Origin: Ampelocalamus luodianensis
Taxonomy: Eukaryota > Streptophyta > Magnoliopsida > Poales > Poaceae
Length of the DNA: 64,000 nucleotides
Assembly (NCBI GenBank): GCA_036346255.1
Contig: CM070624.1
Coordinates: 13,982,626 to 14,046,625, forward strand
Direction: 5' to 3'
The notes below the pieces were generated by a model. That model saw only the letters and a program-made list of their open reading frames with translations. It made no database searches and was not told where the DNA came from. Below are positions 22,295 to 36,100 of the stretch, piece by piece (within the stretch, counting starts at the first letter, position 1; each line of letters starts with the position of its first letter). Made by a program: the position numbers and the translations under genes.

Positions 22295-25200
22295 TGAAAC
22301 ATCCCATTTTAGGACAGCTTGTTTGAAGCTTAAATTCAAATTTGAATTCTTTTGTTCAACTCAAAATCTCTCAATTCCAAGCTCAATTTTCAAAATCCTT
22401 CTTTGGCCCAGCCCTTGTTGCCCCTGCCTGCGCAAATCGCACCGTGCGTGTTGCCTCCACGTCTGCCTGCGCCCAGGACGCGTCGAGTGCGCGCCCCGAC
22501 CCGGCTACGCCGCATCCGCCGGTCAGCACCGTGCCGCCCTCACGAAAGTGCATCTGCACCGCGTCGTCCGTGTCTACCGCGCCCGGACCCCCTGGCCTTC
22601 CCCTCTCTTCCTGTTGTGCTCCCAACCCACTCCCGCCACACCGCGTGGCAAGACCGCGCCGCCCATGCGCCGCGCCCCCAACGGCTCCCTTTCTTCCCCT
22701 TGGCTATAAAAGCCCCCGTCGCCTCACCATTGCGCCCCCCCTCCTCGCCATCCTCTCCCTCTCCGTCGTCATTTTCAACCAAAAGGGGGCGAGCTCCGTT
22801 TGGCCACCGCACCGCCATCACGTCACCGTCGCTCCAGTGAGCCCCTTACCTCGCTACCCGTGTCACGTCGTGTTCCTGAGCACGTGGACTTTTCCCCTCA
22901 AACAATTTTGGTTTTCGTGCAGTGAATCGCCAGAATTTTGCCGTTCCCCTCTTCTATGCCGAAAGTCCCCTGTCGGTCGATCTTCCTCCCCGGTGAGTCT
23001 TCTGTTGATCTTCCTCCCCGGTGAGTCTTCTGTCGAATTGACCGCGTCACCACGCGTTCCCGATCACCCTCTTGCTATCCCACCCCTCAGTTCATCTTCT
23101 TCCTCGCCGTGAAGCCCCGACGCCGTTAGCACCTCATCCCCGCCGCCGGCCGCTGTGGAGCCACCTCCTTGGAGCTCCCCAAGCCTCCCCAAGCATCCCC
23201 ATCCCCTTCCCCATCTCCGGGCGTAGACCGTGCTCGCGCCAACTTCCTTCCCGCGTCGCCCCATCGCCGCCGCCGCCGCCGCCGCCGCATGCTAGCCGCA
23301 CCACCACCTCGCCAGACCTCCTCCGGTGATGCTACCGCCACCCATGGGATTCCCCCGCCCTCCGAAACCCAATTTTGCCATTGGCCAGCCGCCCGCCGCC
23401 ATGCCTGCGCCTCCTTTCCTTTGTTTTCTTTTCTGTTAGTTGCTCTCTGCTGTTTACTCCTGATTCAATGACACATGGGCCCCACCAGACATACATTGAG
23501 GCCTTTCCTTCTTTCTCTCTTTCTTTCTCTAGCAAGTGGACCCAACTTATCATACCCTCAATGGCTTTGTTGTAAAATATCATGACAGTGTAATCTGTAA
23601 TAGTTTATTTTTAGAATTTCCATCATTTCATGTGGGAATCAAACTTTCGGGTATTCGTTCTCTCCCGTACGAACTCTGAATCAATCGATTCTTGTTTCTA
23701 AAATTTTGTAAATTCAAGATCTTTTTGTTGGCAGTAGTTTTGTTCAATTTTGAGTTCATTTGATTTGATTTTGTATTTATTTGCTTTGCTCGTCTATTTG
23801 TTTGTTTTTCCAGCACAATCGTCCGAGTAGAGTTCGAAGGCACAGAAGAGTCCTAGTTCGAGCAAGTGCAAGACTTTCAGGACCAACTTGCTTTTGACCC
23901 AGGCGAGTCAATATTTTGATCATATTGAACCTACATTTGTGCAAATTTATATTCATTTCAATTATCAAATTGCATGCTTAATTCCTTATGCAAATGTATG
24001 TTAAATTGTAAGGTAGATACATGCCAATTTGATACTTTAGTATTATTATTACACCCTCCCTTGACATTTGAGTCACATGATTCTTGTCACCCTAGATAAT
24101 TAAGTGGTAACTTTACTAGCTATAGGTCGTACTTAAGCGCCATGTTAGTCTTGCTTAAGTATTAGAGTATTAATTGCCCTAATCATTATCTTTTAAACAT
24201 GAAACTTGTTTTGAGCAATCATTGGAGGGAAATGATTGGTATATTTGAGACAATGTAATTTACACATCTCAAAACCCTAATAATTTGCAGTTACCACATC
24301 TGAGCGGATGGTACGATGGTTGGTGCGGATGTAGCACGAGAAATGTTAGTATGTGGTATGCATCACTCAGATAACTTTAAGGACTTAATCCTGTGATGAC
24401 ATCCCAATGTAAAATAGTGCAACTATAAGTCTATAATAGTGTCGATTTGGCTAAATAATTTGTATCCACCAATACTAGTTGCACCATTAGAGTAACCCAT
24501 GAGTTATATCGTTGGTTTTAAGCTGTCGTGGACACGGTCGTGTCGCTGGTATAAGCCACCGTGTGGCGCAAGAGTGGGTCTGGGTGTGGTAGATGTAACC
24601 ACCCTAATATGAAACCTTAGCGGGTGTAACTTACACTAGGGAACGCATTGTAAAGATCTTGTATTGATCTATTAGATTCACATGTCTAAGGAAACGTGTG
24701 AAACACAACAAGCTGATTATCTCTTATGGGTAAAGTGTACAGTCTCTGCATAGTATAAAGTAGAGAAGTTTCTTCCAAAAGGGAAGGTTGGTACAACTCA
24801 AGTATACGTGGAGTAGTTGTTACCTATATTCATATTGGGAATTGAAAGTAGAAATGTCTAGAGGCTTTCTTTTCCAGGTCTAAATTGGCAAACTTTTCCA
24901 AGTTAAGAGTCTATGCCCCTATTTACATAAGACCAGACCATGATTGAAACTTAAAAATGTAGATTTGGTTAAACCGATTTGGTTAAACCGTCCTCGCAAC
25001 AAGGTTGTATGTGCTCGTTGGGTACAGAGAACTTACTCGAGTTAGTTTCTATTGTAAAAACATTTCTAGGTAGGATGAAAACTCGTCGGGTGGACATAAC
25101 CCTGATTTTGGATTTTTCCTAGAGGTTGTAACCCAATGTTGTTAATTGGGTAGATGTAAACCTAGCAATCAAAATTAAGCATATGGTGGATAAAACCATG

Positions 25201-25898
25201 TAACAGGTGGATGGAACCTGCACCGCTATAAATATTGCATAACTTCTATCTTTAATAAAAATATGATTTGATTATAATACTAAGTCATAGGAGTTTCTAT
25301 TTATTGTAATAAAAAATATTACCTTTAACAAATAAAAGAACCCGAGCCACTCTTGTTAAACCGTGCATATATATAACTATTGCATTTTGTGTGTTGGCTC
25401 GCAGAGCACTGTTGCTTGCGCTCACTCTCGCTCTCCAAACCCCTCAGATCCTGTGGACCAAGGACACTACGCATACTACGATGTTCCAGAAGCTGATGGC
25501 AACGAAGACGGTGGAGAGTAGATTAGTCTCTAGTAGTCTAGGTCTCACCCCAGTCTAACCGGCTAAGTCGGTACTTGCGCACACCAATATTATCCAAGTC
25601 TTTGGATAATCGGTGGCACACATGTTACCTCGGTCACTTGCCTGTGGCGAGATGTGTCTTCCTCTTTTGCTTCCGCTTCCGCTTTTATGTATCGTACCCA
25701 TTTGGTCTGATCGGCCCTATTGTAAACTTGACCCGATGCAGTCTACGTGAACTCTGGTGTTTTGTAATTAATGTATGGTACAATTTACGTCATGTATGAA
25801 ATGATTTAGTGATATATATGTGAGCACTATCTACTGATCTAAAGAATAGTGGAGTGGATTCACAGAGGATTCTGGATTGGCTAAATCCGGGTCCGACA
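22295..25898 (+). mobile_element. Solo long LTR (Ty3/gypsy-like), copy 2, with perfect TSD
   Basis: Begins TGAAACATCCC and ends GGGTCCGACA, with the 5-bp duplication ATGTA on both sides (22290-22294 and 25899-25903). Length is 3604 bp. It contains a TATA box (TATAAAAG, 22705-22712), a GC-rich leader with a (GCC)n tract near 23262-23288, and a downstream segment with GAGTCAATATTTTGATCATA at about 23904 that is shared with LTR copy 3. The long open frames at 22176-23471 fall in the GC-rich leader and are not host genes. No internal retrotransposon region is present. Confidence 0.82.
23262..23288. repeat. (GCC)n microsatellite
   Basis: About nine perfect GCC units within the leader of solo LTR copy 2. 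Confidence 0.8.
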
Positions 25899-25903
25899 AT
25901 GTA

Positions 25904-27127
25904 GTCCACAGCCGACTCAATTTGGTTAGATCAGATTTATCTAGAATGCCCATTGTTGCTTCTTGCTACTAATTACAATTCTACTCAGCGAGACAACGAC
26001 TTCAATCATGTGGCAGCAAAGCATGGAAGCAGCAGACAAGACGACGAGGCGCTGGGCCCGACGGTGATGACAGATGCGCAACTGATGGCCGGAGAGCCAA
26101 GTCTGTGCACCGTGCAGGGAGTGCGGCCAGTAGTGAGTAGTGTGCTTCTAAATTTACTTTGATCTTTGACCCTCATTGAGATTTTGCTCAAACTTCATCG
26201 CTGGTAGCAAGTTGAGTAGTAGTGGTAGTGGATAGATGTGGTTGGACATGTACACAGCACAGGTGTACATACACGTCGCTTGTAGGCTTGTACCTGCAGC
26301 GAAAATACTGTAGTTTACATTGTATCAAAGTATCGTAGTTTTTTTTAAACACCCAGTAACACCACATAGACGCCCATACACACCACACCATCACACACAC
26401 GTACTCACACACACGACGTCTATAGAAGCCTGGATGAGCGAAGCTTAACGAAGAAATGACGAAGTTACCATTGACGCTCGTTTGTGAGAGGCACATCGTC
26501 TCTCACTAAAAAAAAACCTCCTAAATGAGGCATGCAAGGCTAAACTTGAGGTTTTAACCCTAATAGACTGAAGATACAATCACCACCATTAGCCACGCAA
26601 GTAAAACTTGGTTACTCTAGTCGGCAAATTGACGCTGGCTTTTATTCCGGTGACCTACCAAATGTACGAGCCGTATGGAAATAATTGGGACCATGGTTTG
26701 GCATATTCTCTTCTTCTTTTTTGTGTTAGCTCGACAAATTTGTTATGTACTTATGTTCGATAAGCTCCATTCATGCCATATGCCCATATGGGAAAGAAGA
26801 GCTATTGATGATCCTAGATATTTATAGTTTTCAAACAATTAATTACATAGAAAAAAGAACGCTTCTAAGCTGTGCTTTGTAAGATTATAATCGACCAAGT
26901 TACATGGTAGTACACATCAAATGTGTAATATTGATAAAAGGAATCATGATACTCTGTTGCCTGTATCTGTAGTCTGTACACACGAAGATCACAAGCGAAG
27001 GATCATTTTTTCTATATGTACAGGTACAGCCAATGCACATGCAAATTTACATTTTACATGTTGCTGGCACGAGAAATGACCCTCCAAGAGAGAGAAGAAA
27101 AAGATCGTATTTGATGAGCTGCACAGA
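25904..27127. other. Downstream flank of the Spinster gene, with a possible short repeat at 26330-26515
   Basis: No gene is visible. A CA-rich stretch (26345-26415) followed by an A-run at about 26500 may be an old short retroelement fragment, but I see no clear ends. The 3' UTR of the minus-strand transporter gene should lie within 26600-27127. Confidence 0.3.
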
Positions 27128-30100
27128 TTATTCAGATGTCCTTGCCTCATTGTTTTCATCAAGCAATGGCCTGAGGTTTGATCTCTCGACGGCAGGAAGA
27201 CCATGCTCGCTCTGTTCGTTGAAACGATCAACGCTACGGACAAATATGCCTGCACAGAGAGAGAGAGAAAAATCTCAACTTCAGTTTAAGTATTACGAAT
27301 CCACACCACAATGCAGTACTTTACTTCTGGACGTCCAACGTGGGGGTCGTTGTCAGCTGATGCAATATTTATACGCTTCTGTTCATTTGGTTATAGTAAA
27401 CAAACAACGTACATTAATTACTGTACCCTCGGAAAAGGACTTCTAGATACCACCAATCTTCCTCCACCCTCAAATTTCTCGACTACATTCCATGCCCATA
27501 ATCTGTGATTTTATTGCACTGGACTCACTGTAACTGTTCTACTGGCTGTAACAAGGCTAAAAGATTTGCTACAGAAGGGGGCTGTAAAAATGCTTTAGAA
27601 CCTTGAGGTAGCTAATTTTGTTAGGTTGCGTGGTCAATCTACACACGTTTTAAGGCATAGTAGTGGCTCAGGCAGAGAATGGTTTAGTTTCAAAGTAAAC
27701 ATGCATTTGACTTTTTGGCGGGATCTGAGTCTCATCAGGTTGAAACAACATGATTCTCCTAGAGTGGCATGATTCATGTAGGCTTTTAATCAGTATGTAA
27801 AAACAGAACACAGAGCCTAGACTTTATGAGATTAATTATTATACTAAGAGAACGTACCAACAAACCAAAATACAGCTGCAATCAAGAGGATGGATGTCAA
27901 TGCAAGCGCTGTTGCTCTCCAGTTATTAATTTTGTCCTGCATCCGAGTTCAAACAGTAAAACCATAAGCTAAGAAACTACAATGCAGCAATACTGAGTAT
28001 CACCATCCAGGTGGCGTTGGATGGAATTCAAATGCTACAATGCATCCAATATGACAACAATTCATGTAACAGAATATTTGCACTACAAGGGCCAATCTCT
28101 TTAAAATGAAAAAAAATGGATCTATCCTTGGTCATGTAATGAGCAAATGGGCAATTAAGTTGCTGAGCAAGTCATTTTTTTACTATAATTCAACATGAAT
28201 AAACACAAAGAGCAAGTACCTGAAGAAGCCCAACAAGAGGTGAAGAAGGCACATCACCAAATATATGGATTGATACAGTGGACATAGCCATTGACAATGG
28301 CCGCAAACTTGGTTTCACACAATGAAGGCATACGTAGTTTACTGGTGCCTGCAAGTTAAAAGAATAAGTATATGTGCAGAACTTAACTGGGTAATAAAAT
28401 AAGTATATGTGCAGAACTTAACTAGGTATACGTGTGCATTTACCATATATATTAAAATGCTTATCGGCATCAGAAGTACATAAACATATGAGCAAGTTTG
28501 CATTAAAAAAAAGCTGTTCTTGTTGCATCCAATACCCACAGAAGCAAGAGTTACTTTCAATACAAAGATCTTGGGAAGTGGTAATCAGGATGAACATGAA
28601 AAACTAATCATGGATAACATTGATTTGTGTTCCTAAATCAGCAGAACCCAGCTAGGTAATAAAAATCCATAATTTAAAGTGATATGAAAATATCTAACTG
28701 CACAAAGTAATTTACCTGAGTTGCAAAAACCAAAAGCTCCCCAACCGAAAAGAAGGGTATGAATCCATAAAGGCTCTTGAAACAAAAGGCGCTGAAACAA
28801 AATATTGCCCCTAGAAAAGTTGCGCCAGAAAGAAGCTGCACAAAAATAATTCTTGTGAACAGAAGCAAGCAAATCATAACTACAGTTGTCATGTCGGTAG
28901 TAAGCAGCACATGAAACAACTTCCTTCAGCTTCAATGCTCCAAACTTATATGAATAGCATATACTACTCGGTAGATACTAATACACCTAAGTTCAATATC
29001 CTTCTGGCTGGTTTGGAAACAGGAAAATTTACCATGCATACTTAATGGTACTAGCATCACTATGCCAAAGAACAAAAGAAGACAAAGCAAGCAATCAAGA
29101 GAACTAATACTAGGTACATGTCCAAAGGGAACAACACATGAACTAAAAATTACATGTTGTTATGAAACAAAGAAAAAACACAAATATCTGGGGGTTGGCA
29201 GCCTGGCGCCCTGGCCTTCTAATGAAAAAGCAATGTGAAAGCATAAACTAAGGGGATGGTGAATGTTTGTGCTGACAGAAATCACACACCAATCAAGCTA
29301 TTCGACAAACTACCCTTTCAGTTGGACAAAAGCTGGTTTTTTCAACATACATTGTCAAAAGGCAGACAATTAAATGCACATATTACTTTGTAAAGTTGAC
29401 TCTTACCTTGAAAGCATTAGAGATTGTAGACTCTATCTTGTCAAGGATGAAACCACCTGCTAGAGTTCCAAATATTCCACACACTATTGTTATTCCGCCA
29501 AACATTAGGTCTGCACTGGCCTGGTACAACAAAGTTCAATGAGAAACTTTACCCAGTGAAAATGGAATGGAATGTATTAAACTGTGATAATATAAAATAT
29601 TGTGGTAGGTCTATGCTATTGCTACACTACACTAGAACTTCGTACAGACACCAAACAGAATGGGCTTTTTTAAATATAAAATACAGAACTACAACGGTCA
29701 CACATCTACAGAAAAGAAGTGAGCAGACGAAAATTAATGGTCAAATTACTATATGCCAGGAGATATTGCTCTATGCATCAGTAAAAGACAACAAGGAAAT
29801 ACCATATTGTAGATACCCTGACCAGCCTTAGGGCCCCAGTAGGAATATGCACCAATGACAAAGTTGTAAGCGATGTAACCTGGAACAACACAGGCAAATG
29901 AACTCCAATCCCAAACAGCATATATTTCATAAGAAAATTTGAAGATGAAATTTATGTCAGAAGTATCATTTCAAACATCAAATTTTGATGTAAGTCGCGC
30001 GACTAGTCGACGATTAGTTGACAAGTCGGCACACAGCCTTCGACTAGAGTCATCGACTCGACTAGGAGAGCTAGTCGACCAGTGCTAGCTGCGCGACTGG

Positions 30101-33100
30101 TCTGCGAGCAGAGGCGACAGCAGCGCAAGGGAACGGCGGCAGCGGAGCCAAGGGGCAAGGGACGGTAGCATCTGCAAAATGGGCGGCGACGGAGCCATCT
30201 CTTCCCACACACAGCCTCCGTCAGTCTCCCCTACCGCTGCTACTCCCCTCCCTTGTCGCCGCCACTGGTTATCTTCCCCTCCCTGGCCGCCGCAGCTTCT
30301 TCCCCTCCCTCCCCTACCGCCGCCACTTCTTCCCCTGCCCTCCCCTGACACCGCCGCTTCTTCCCCTGCCTCCACCGCTTCTTCCCCTCGCCGTTGGCTG
30401 CTTCTTCCCTTCGCTGTTGGCTGCTTCTTCCCTCCCTCCTCTACCACCGCCGCCAGTCACCGTCGACCCCAGCCTCGGTGAGCACTCCTCTTCTTCTCCT
30501 TCCTCTGCTCCTCTCTTGCACTGTGCTCTGCTCTACTTTACTTCCTCCCCTCTCTTTCTCTCTATTTTGCGCTGTGCTCGCCTTTGCACACTCATGCTCT
30601 GTTTTTCTCTGTGGTCAGCAGTAGTAGTAGCAGTAGTACTAGTAGCAGCAGCTGAGCAGCAGCAGCAGCAGCTGTAGTAGTAGCACTAGTACTAGTAGTA
30701 GTAGCAGCAGCAGTGGTAGCAAAAATACTTCCTGCCTACTAGTTGTGGCTAGTCGCGACTAGTCGGTCGACAAGTCCACAAGTCGGCCCTCTTGCGACTT
30801 GACTTTACGATTTAATAACCTTGGATGTGACATACATCTATTAGGTTCATTTCCAAAGCAATGAACCACCTGAGAACCTTATTGCCCTTTATTTTGACAA
30901 ATGAAGAGTCTACAGCCACCACATCCTTACCTTAACTTGCTAGTAATCGTTTATCAACGAATTTTTTTTGTTAACCAAGTTGTTGGCCTGGTTATTTGCT
31001 CTTAAACAAAATAGTCAAGCACCGGAGGAGTCCAGTTACTTGAATGCTTCTTGCAAGATAGTTATGTTGCAAAATCAGGATATTAGATCATTAGTGCAAA
31101 TTACAATAATTTTGGGTAACAAACTGATGATGTGACTAATATGATAGGCTTGTTTACCCTATGGATTCAGATTAACACTTTCACCCCGAATCTGACAAGA
31201 AAAAAAAGTTGAACCGATTGAACTTAAACTGGAGTGAGAAAAAGAATGGAATAGGTTGTTCTAACTATATTTACATGTATTCTATAGATGGAAAATCTTC
31301 TTGCCCAATATTCAGGGATGATATATATAATCCACTAAAACAGAGTTGAGTTTGTACAGGACATTAGCAGGGTTAAATTCTTAAAAGTCTTATATTGAAT
31401 TCAACAAAAAAGCACACAACCTATCTTTAATTTCAATTTCCCTGAAGAGCATAAAAACAGACTAACTCAATATACATAATAGAGTTTCAAAAATTGTAGA
31501 CCATATGAAAGGAGATATGACCTAAGACATTGATGACATAGACTTTCTCTTGTAGCAGTTCTTTCATGTCTTTCCCAAAGTGACCAATTTCAGTCATAAC
31601 TTTCTTCCCAAAACTGGAGCTGCAGGATTAAAATGAGAAATGTTAAAAAGAATTTTAACAAATGACAGTAAGCTTATCTATTTGCTACAGAAGAACCCAG
31701 CAGGTCAATACATCAACTAAGCAACTACAGCATCTAATTTTTACCCAAGCGAACAACAGAAATATTGTATAAACTATAGAAATACATTAAGTAAAGGGAA
31801 TCCATATCTGAAATAAATAATGATCTAACAAGCAAAGGAAACAAGATTTCAGGAAGGAGGTGCTTACAACGAAAACTTTTGTGGAAGCTTTTCTGCCGGA
31901 TCCTCAATTCCAGCAGGCAAACCCTGCTTTGTCCCATTATTATCTGGCATATATGGAAAGAAATAAATGAGCAATTAAATAAGGGTGTGTTTCCCGTGCT
32001 TGAGCTTCTGCAAAAGTTACACAACCCAGAAGCCAAGAGGAGGCAACTTCAACTCAGCATGATGCTGTATCTAAACATTTCGAGCAAAGTTTGGCAAACA
32101 AGCTCTAAGCAAATTGACAAGGTCATCAGGGATACATAATTGTAACTTAGTTACTATTTTGTTCTTAAAAAAACTTAGTTGCTATTTTGCACTTCAAGGT
32201 CAAGGGAAAGTCAAAATAATAAGTCACCATGCTGAGTGAAACATCAGATTTTATCCTTATGTTAATTTTCATATGAAAATGTTTAAGATCCTTATGAATG
32301 TTAAGCCAGATTACCATGGTTCAACTCATTGCAGAAGTAGCTCTGTAATTACTTTTTTTAATTTAACAAACATGCAGAGAAATACAAGCAGTCAAGAATG
32401 GAAAGGAATTTGAATTTCACAGATATTATTGAAGTGATTTTGGCTCCTGTTAGGATGTGTTTGGTTGCTTGTACCAAGTGGTACATGTATGAGTTGGTTT
32501 AAGAAAAAAAGTCATCCACGTGTTTGGTTGCATGAATGGAACTATGCCATCTCATCCTAGTTAGTGGGATACAAATTTATGGAATATTCTTTCTAGATGT
32601 TGAACCATCTTGTTCACCCTAAACAATAGAACCATATAGTACAGGACCATCTCATCCTATTCAACCACATCCCACCAACCAAACACACCCTTAGCAAATC
32701 AGTATACAGATACAATCAGTTCTTCACATCAGAACAGAATGGAAAACGAGTAGTGCTTCTATGCTCTCCCTAAAACTAAATTGGCAAAATTTAAAGCACC
32801 AGTGTTAGTGTAGTGTGTAGTTGTAAACCACGCTCTCATTATACTTTTCACTTGGGAGGGCATTGAAGCACTTCTGAAGACAGATACAGTGTAAAAAATA
32901 AGCTTGGACCAAACTAATTGAAGAGAAATGGGATTAACACATAAAAAAACTGATAAAAAGGACATACCTGTCTCATCTTGAAGCTCCGGGTTGAGCATTG
33001 GGCCATACTCTTTTCTCATTGTGTTGTGAGTAAATCCTGGCAAACAAAGCCACCACCCAAAAAACAAAGAAGGAAAGAAAATCAGGATCAGAGTACCAAA

Positions 33101-36100
33101 TTACTGTTAATGCTATATAAATAGCAGTGTTGTCTACTCAGGTAACCAAAATCATACATAAAACAAAGGCACACCTTTGAGATCTAGTGGCTTTATTACA
33201 AAGCCCAGAATAACAAAAGGAAGCATCAAAATTGACTCTCCCCAGAAAGCAGCACGCCAGTGCAGATAATCCCCAACCTGATGAGATGCAACACAATTTT
33301 GAACAAGAGAGAACATGTGACAAGGACGTCAAGTTATGCTGAAGATGCACTTGTTACTCAAACTGTATAACTTGACAAAAAACTAACAAGGAAGAAAAAA
33401 CAGAGTGTAGCATAAGGCTTACCAGCCCACCGTAAACATAGCCCAGTGCTATCCCAGTGGGTATACACATGTAGAACATAGCAAGCCATGCTGTTTTCTG
33501 GTAACATAATTAGAAGCAAGGTAAGTTGTTGACTGGAGAATATTTCCCAGAAGAATACTTAACCATAATGTTTGTTCAGACATACACGCAACTCAGTGTA
33601 AAGAAATCTAAAGGTACTATAAGAATAACAGAACCTGTGCTGCTGGTGCATTGTCATCGATGAATGGAGCTGCAAGACTTATAAATGAAGCCTCGCCAAC
33701 GCCAACTAACCTAAGTAACAATATGTTGGAGAATTGATATGTTATAAGAAGCATGGCATTTTTTTAAAACATATCACTTGCAAAGACAAAACACTTACAT
33801 GCGACATATAGTAATTGACCATAAATCAAATGAGCACCCACAACCAGCTGTTGCAATAGTCCAGACTAACAATCCAACACCAATAAGCCTGAAAGGATTG
33901 TGTCTGCAAGGGGAGAGAATCCATCACGGGCCAAAAAATAACACTCTGAAAGGCTGGACAGTATTGAAACTTGCATTAGTCTTCATCACAGCATAAAATT
34001 TTTGAAGTTGTTAATATGTGGTATGTGTTGTTCTTTGAAGAGTGTTTGTCCACCTGTAGTATTTTTTTCTACTCGAATGAGCAATATTGGAATGAGAATA
34101 AGAATTAAATAAAAGAACCCACAGGAAACTAACATTTTTGCCAATGATGCAAATATCGGCGAAGCCACTAATAACCCAACCATAAATGCTGAGGACAACA
34201 CGCCATCTTCAAAATTGTTTAGCTTGAAGTCACCCCTGTAGAGACCATGGAATGGTAAGGCCAATCAGGAGTAAACAAAAGATATTATGACCAACTTATC
34301 ACTACCTAAGATGATAGATCAGTGGTGATTTATGATAAATTATTAAAATGACATTAAAATGAAGACAAGTGGCGCTAACAGGCAGGAAAGCAAACACAAA
34401 AAGAGAAGAAGATCGTGCAAAAGAAATTGCACAGAAATTTACTGTGTGCTTGCAAATTTGCAAAGAATAAGAGCCTTTCCCCTGATCTGGTCTCTCATTT
34501 TATGAGATAAAATAACCAAGTCATGCAGCAAGTATATCAAGACAAAAAAAAGTCACATTTTGTAGAAAAGTTTCAGGTGGAACTTACTGAATTCCTGAAT
34601 CTGGGATGCATGTGCCACCAGAACAACTTTTGCGGCTACCATTGACACCATTACTTGCTATTGCTCCCCGGTCAACATAGTTTAGCATGTTGATGATGCA
34701 GAACATCACAAGTAATCTGCAGCCATAAAAAATAATTAACTCAAGCAGGAAATACATAGATGGACCCCTCAAATACATTGAGAAAACATAACCTGAAAAT
34801 ACACAAACAATAGAATATGCCACACTAACAATCTGCACAAATTACAATTTCTGAACCCAATTACACACAACATGAAATTCTTGGCAAAATTCAGATAATG
34901 AGTAAAATTAAGAGGCATACTGAGCACACGATGTACTAAACTACTAATGCGATCTGCATAAGGAACAAATTTTGAACTCAAGACCACACAACTCGGAATT
35001 ATTGGCAGTGGCGCTGCATCGCCATCCCTCCTACTCCATCCCATCTAAATTCACATTGAAGAGGCTTAAAACTTGAGTAAAAATTCAGAGGCATAGCGAG
35101 CACGTGATGTACTAACAAGATCAACTGTGAGTCTGTGACTGTAAAGCAGAACCTCAGTTTCACATCAGAAAGCTCATACAACAGAAGAACTGCCAGATCA
35201 CCAACTCTCCAGCATCCATCTCGCCAACATTGAGGTCCACACCACGCCCAGCACCAAACAAAATACAAAATACAGAGAGAACAGAGGCGAGAGATGACGA
35301 TTTTTTTAAAATAATATATTTTAAATTTTTTTACAAAACTAGGTAGTCAACTCAAAAAAATACAAAAATAAGTTCCTGTCGCCAGTTCACAGTTGAACTG
35401 ACGACAGGAATCTAGGAATTTTTAAATATAGTAAATAAATTCAAAAAATTACGATTTTTTTGTAGAGCTTCCTGATACAATGTTCTAATTTGTGTAATTT
35501 TTTCATAATTTTATCCCTTCTGAATTTGTCTCTAAAATTTATTTAAGTATACCATTTGTAGGAATTTGTACATATACCAAATGAGGTCCAAAAATTATGA
35601 ATTTTTTTGTGAATGCTCCTCACATAGTGTAATTGTTTGTGTAGTTTTTATAGAATTTTATATGATCTGAAATTGTCTAAAAATTCTTAATTTAGGTTTT
35701 TGATGCAGTGTACTTGATTGTGTAAACTGTTAATTTTAGAGATAATGTCAGAATATAAAAAATTCTAGAAAAATTACACAAACAATTACACTATGTAAGA
35801 AGTGTTCAGAAAAAAATTCATAATTTTTTGACCTCATTTAGTATATGTACAAATTCCTACAAATGATATACTTAAATGAATTTTGTAGATAAATTTAAAA
35901 GAGATAAAATTATGAAAAAAATTACACAAGCAAGAACATTGTATCAAGAAGCTCCATAAAAAATTCGTAATTTTTTGAGTTTATTTACTATATTTAAAAA
36001 TTCATACATTCTTGTCGCCAGCGCTCGCACTGTTCAGAGTTCCTGTCGCTAGTTCAACTGGCGATAGAAGCCTGTCGTCAGATGAACTGGCGACAGAGAT

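Noticed and set aside
22176..23471. Long overlapping Pro/Ser/Arg-rich open frames on both strands
   Set aside because: They lie in the GC-rich leader of a solo LTR with defined ends and target duplication. They have no domain, and GC-rich sequence lacks stops by composition.
26330..26515. Possible SINE/LINE fragment with CA-rich head and A-run
   Set aside because: No Pol III boxes, no target duplication and no clear ends, so it is recorded only as spacer content.
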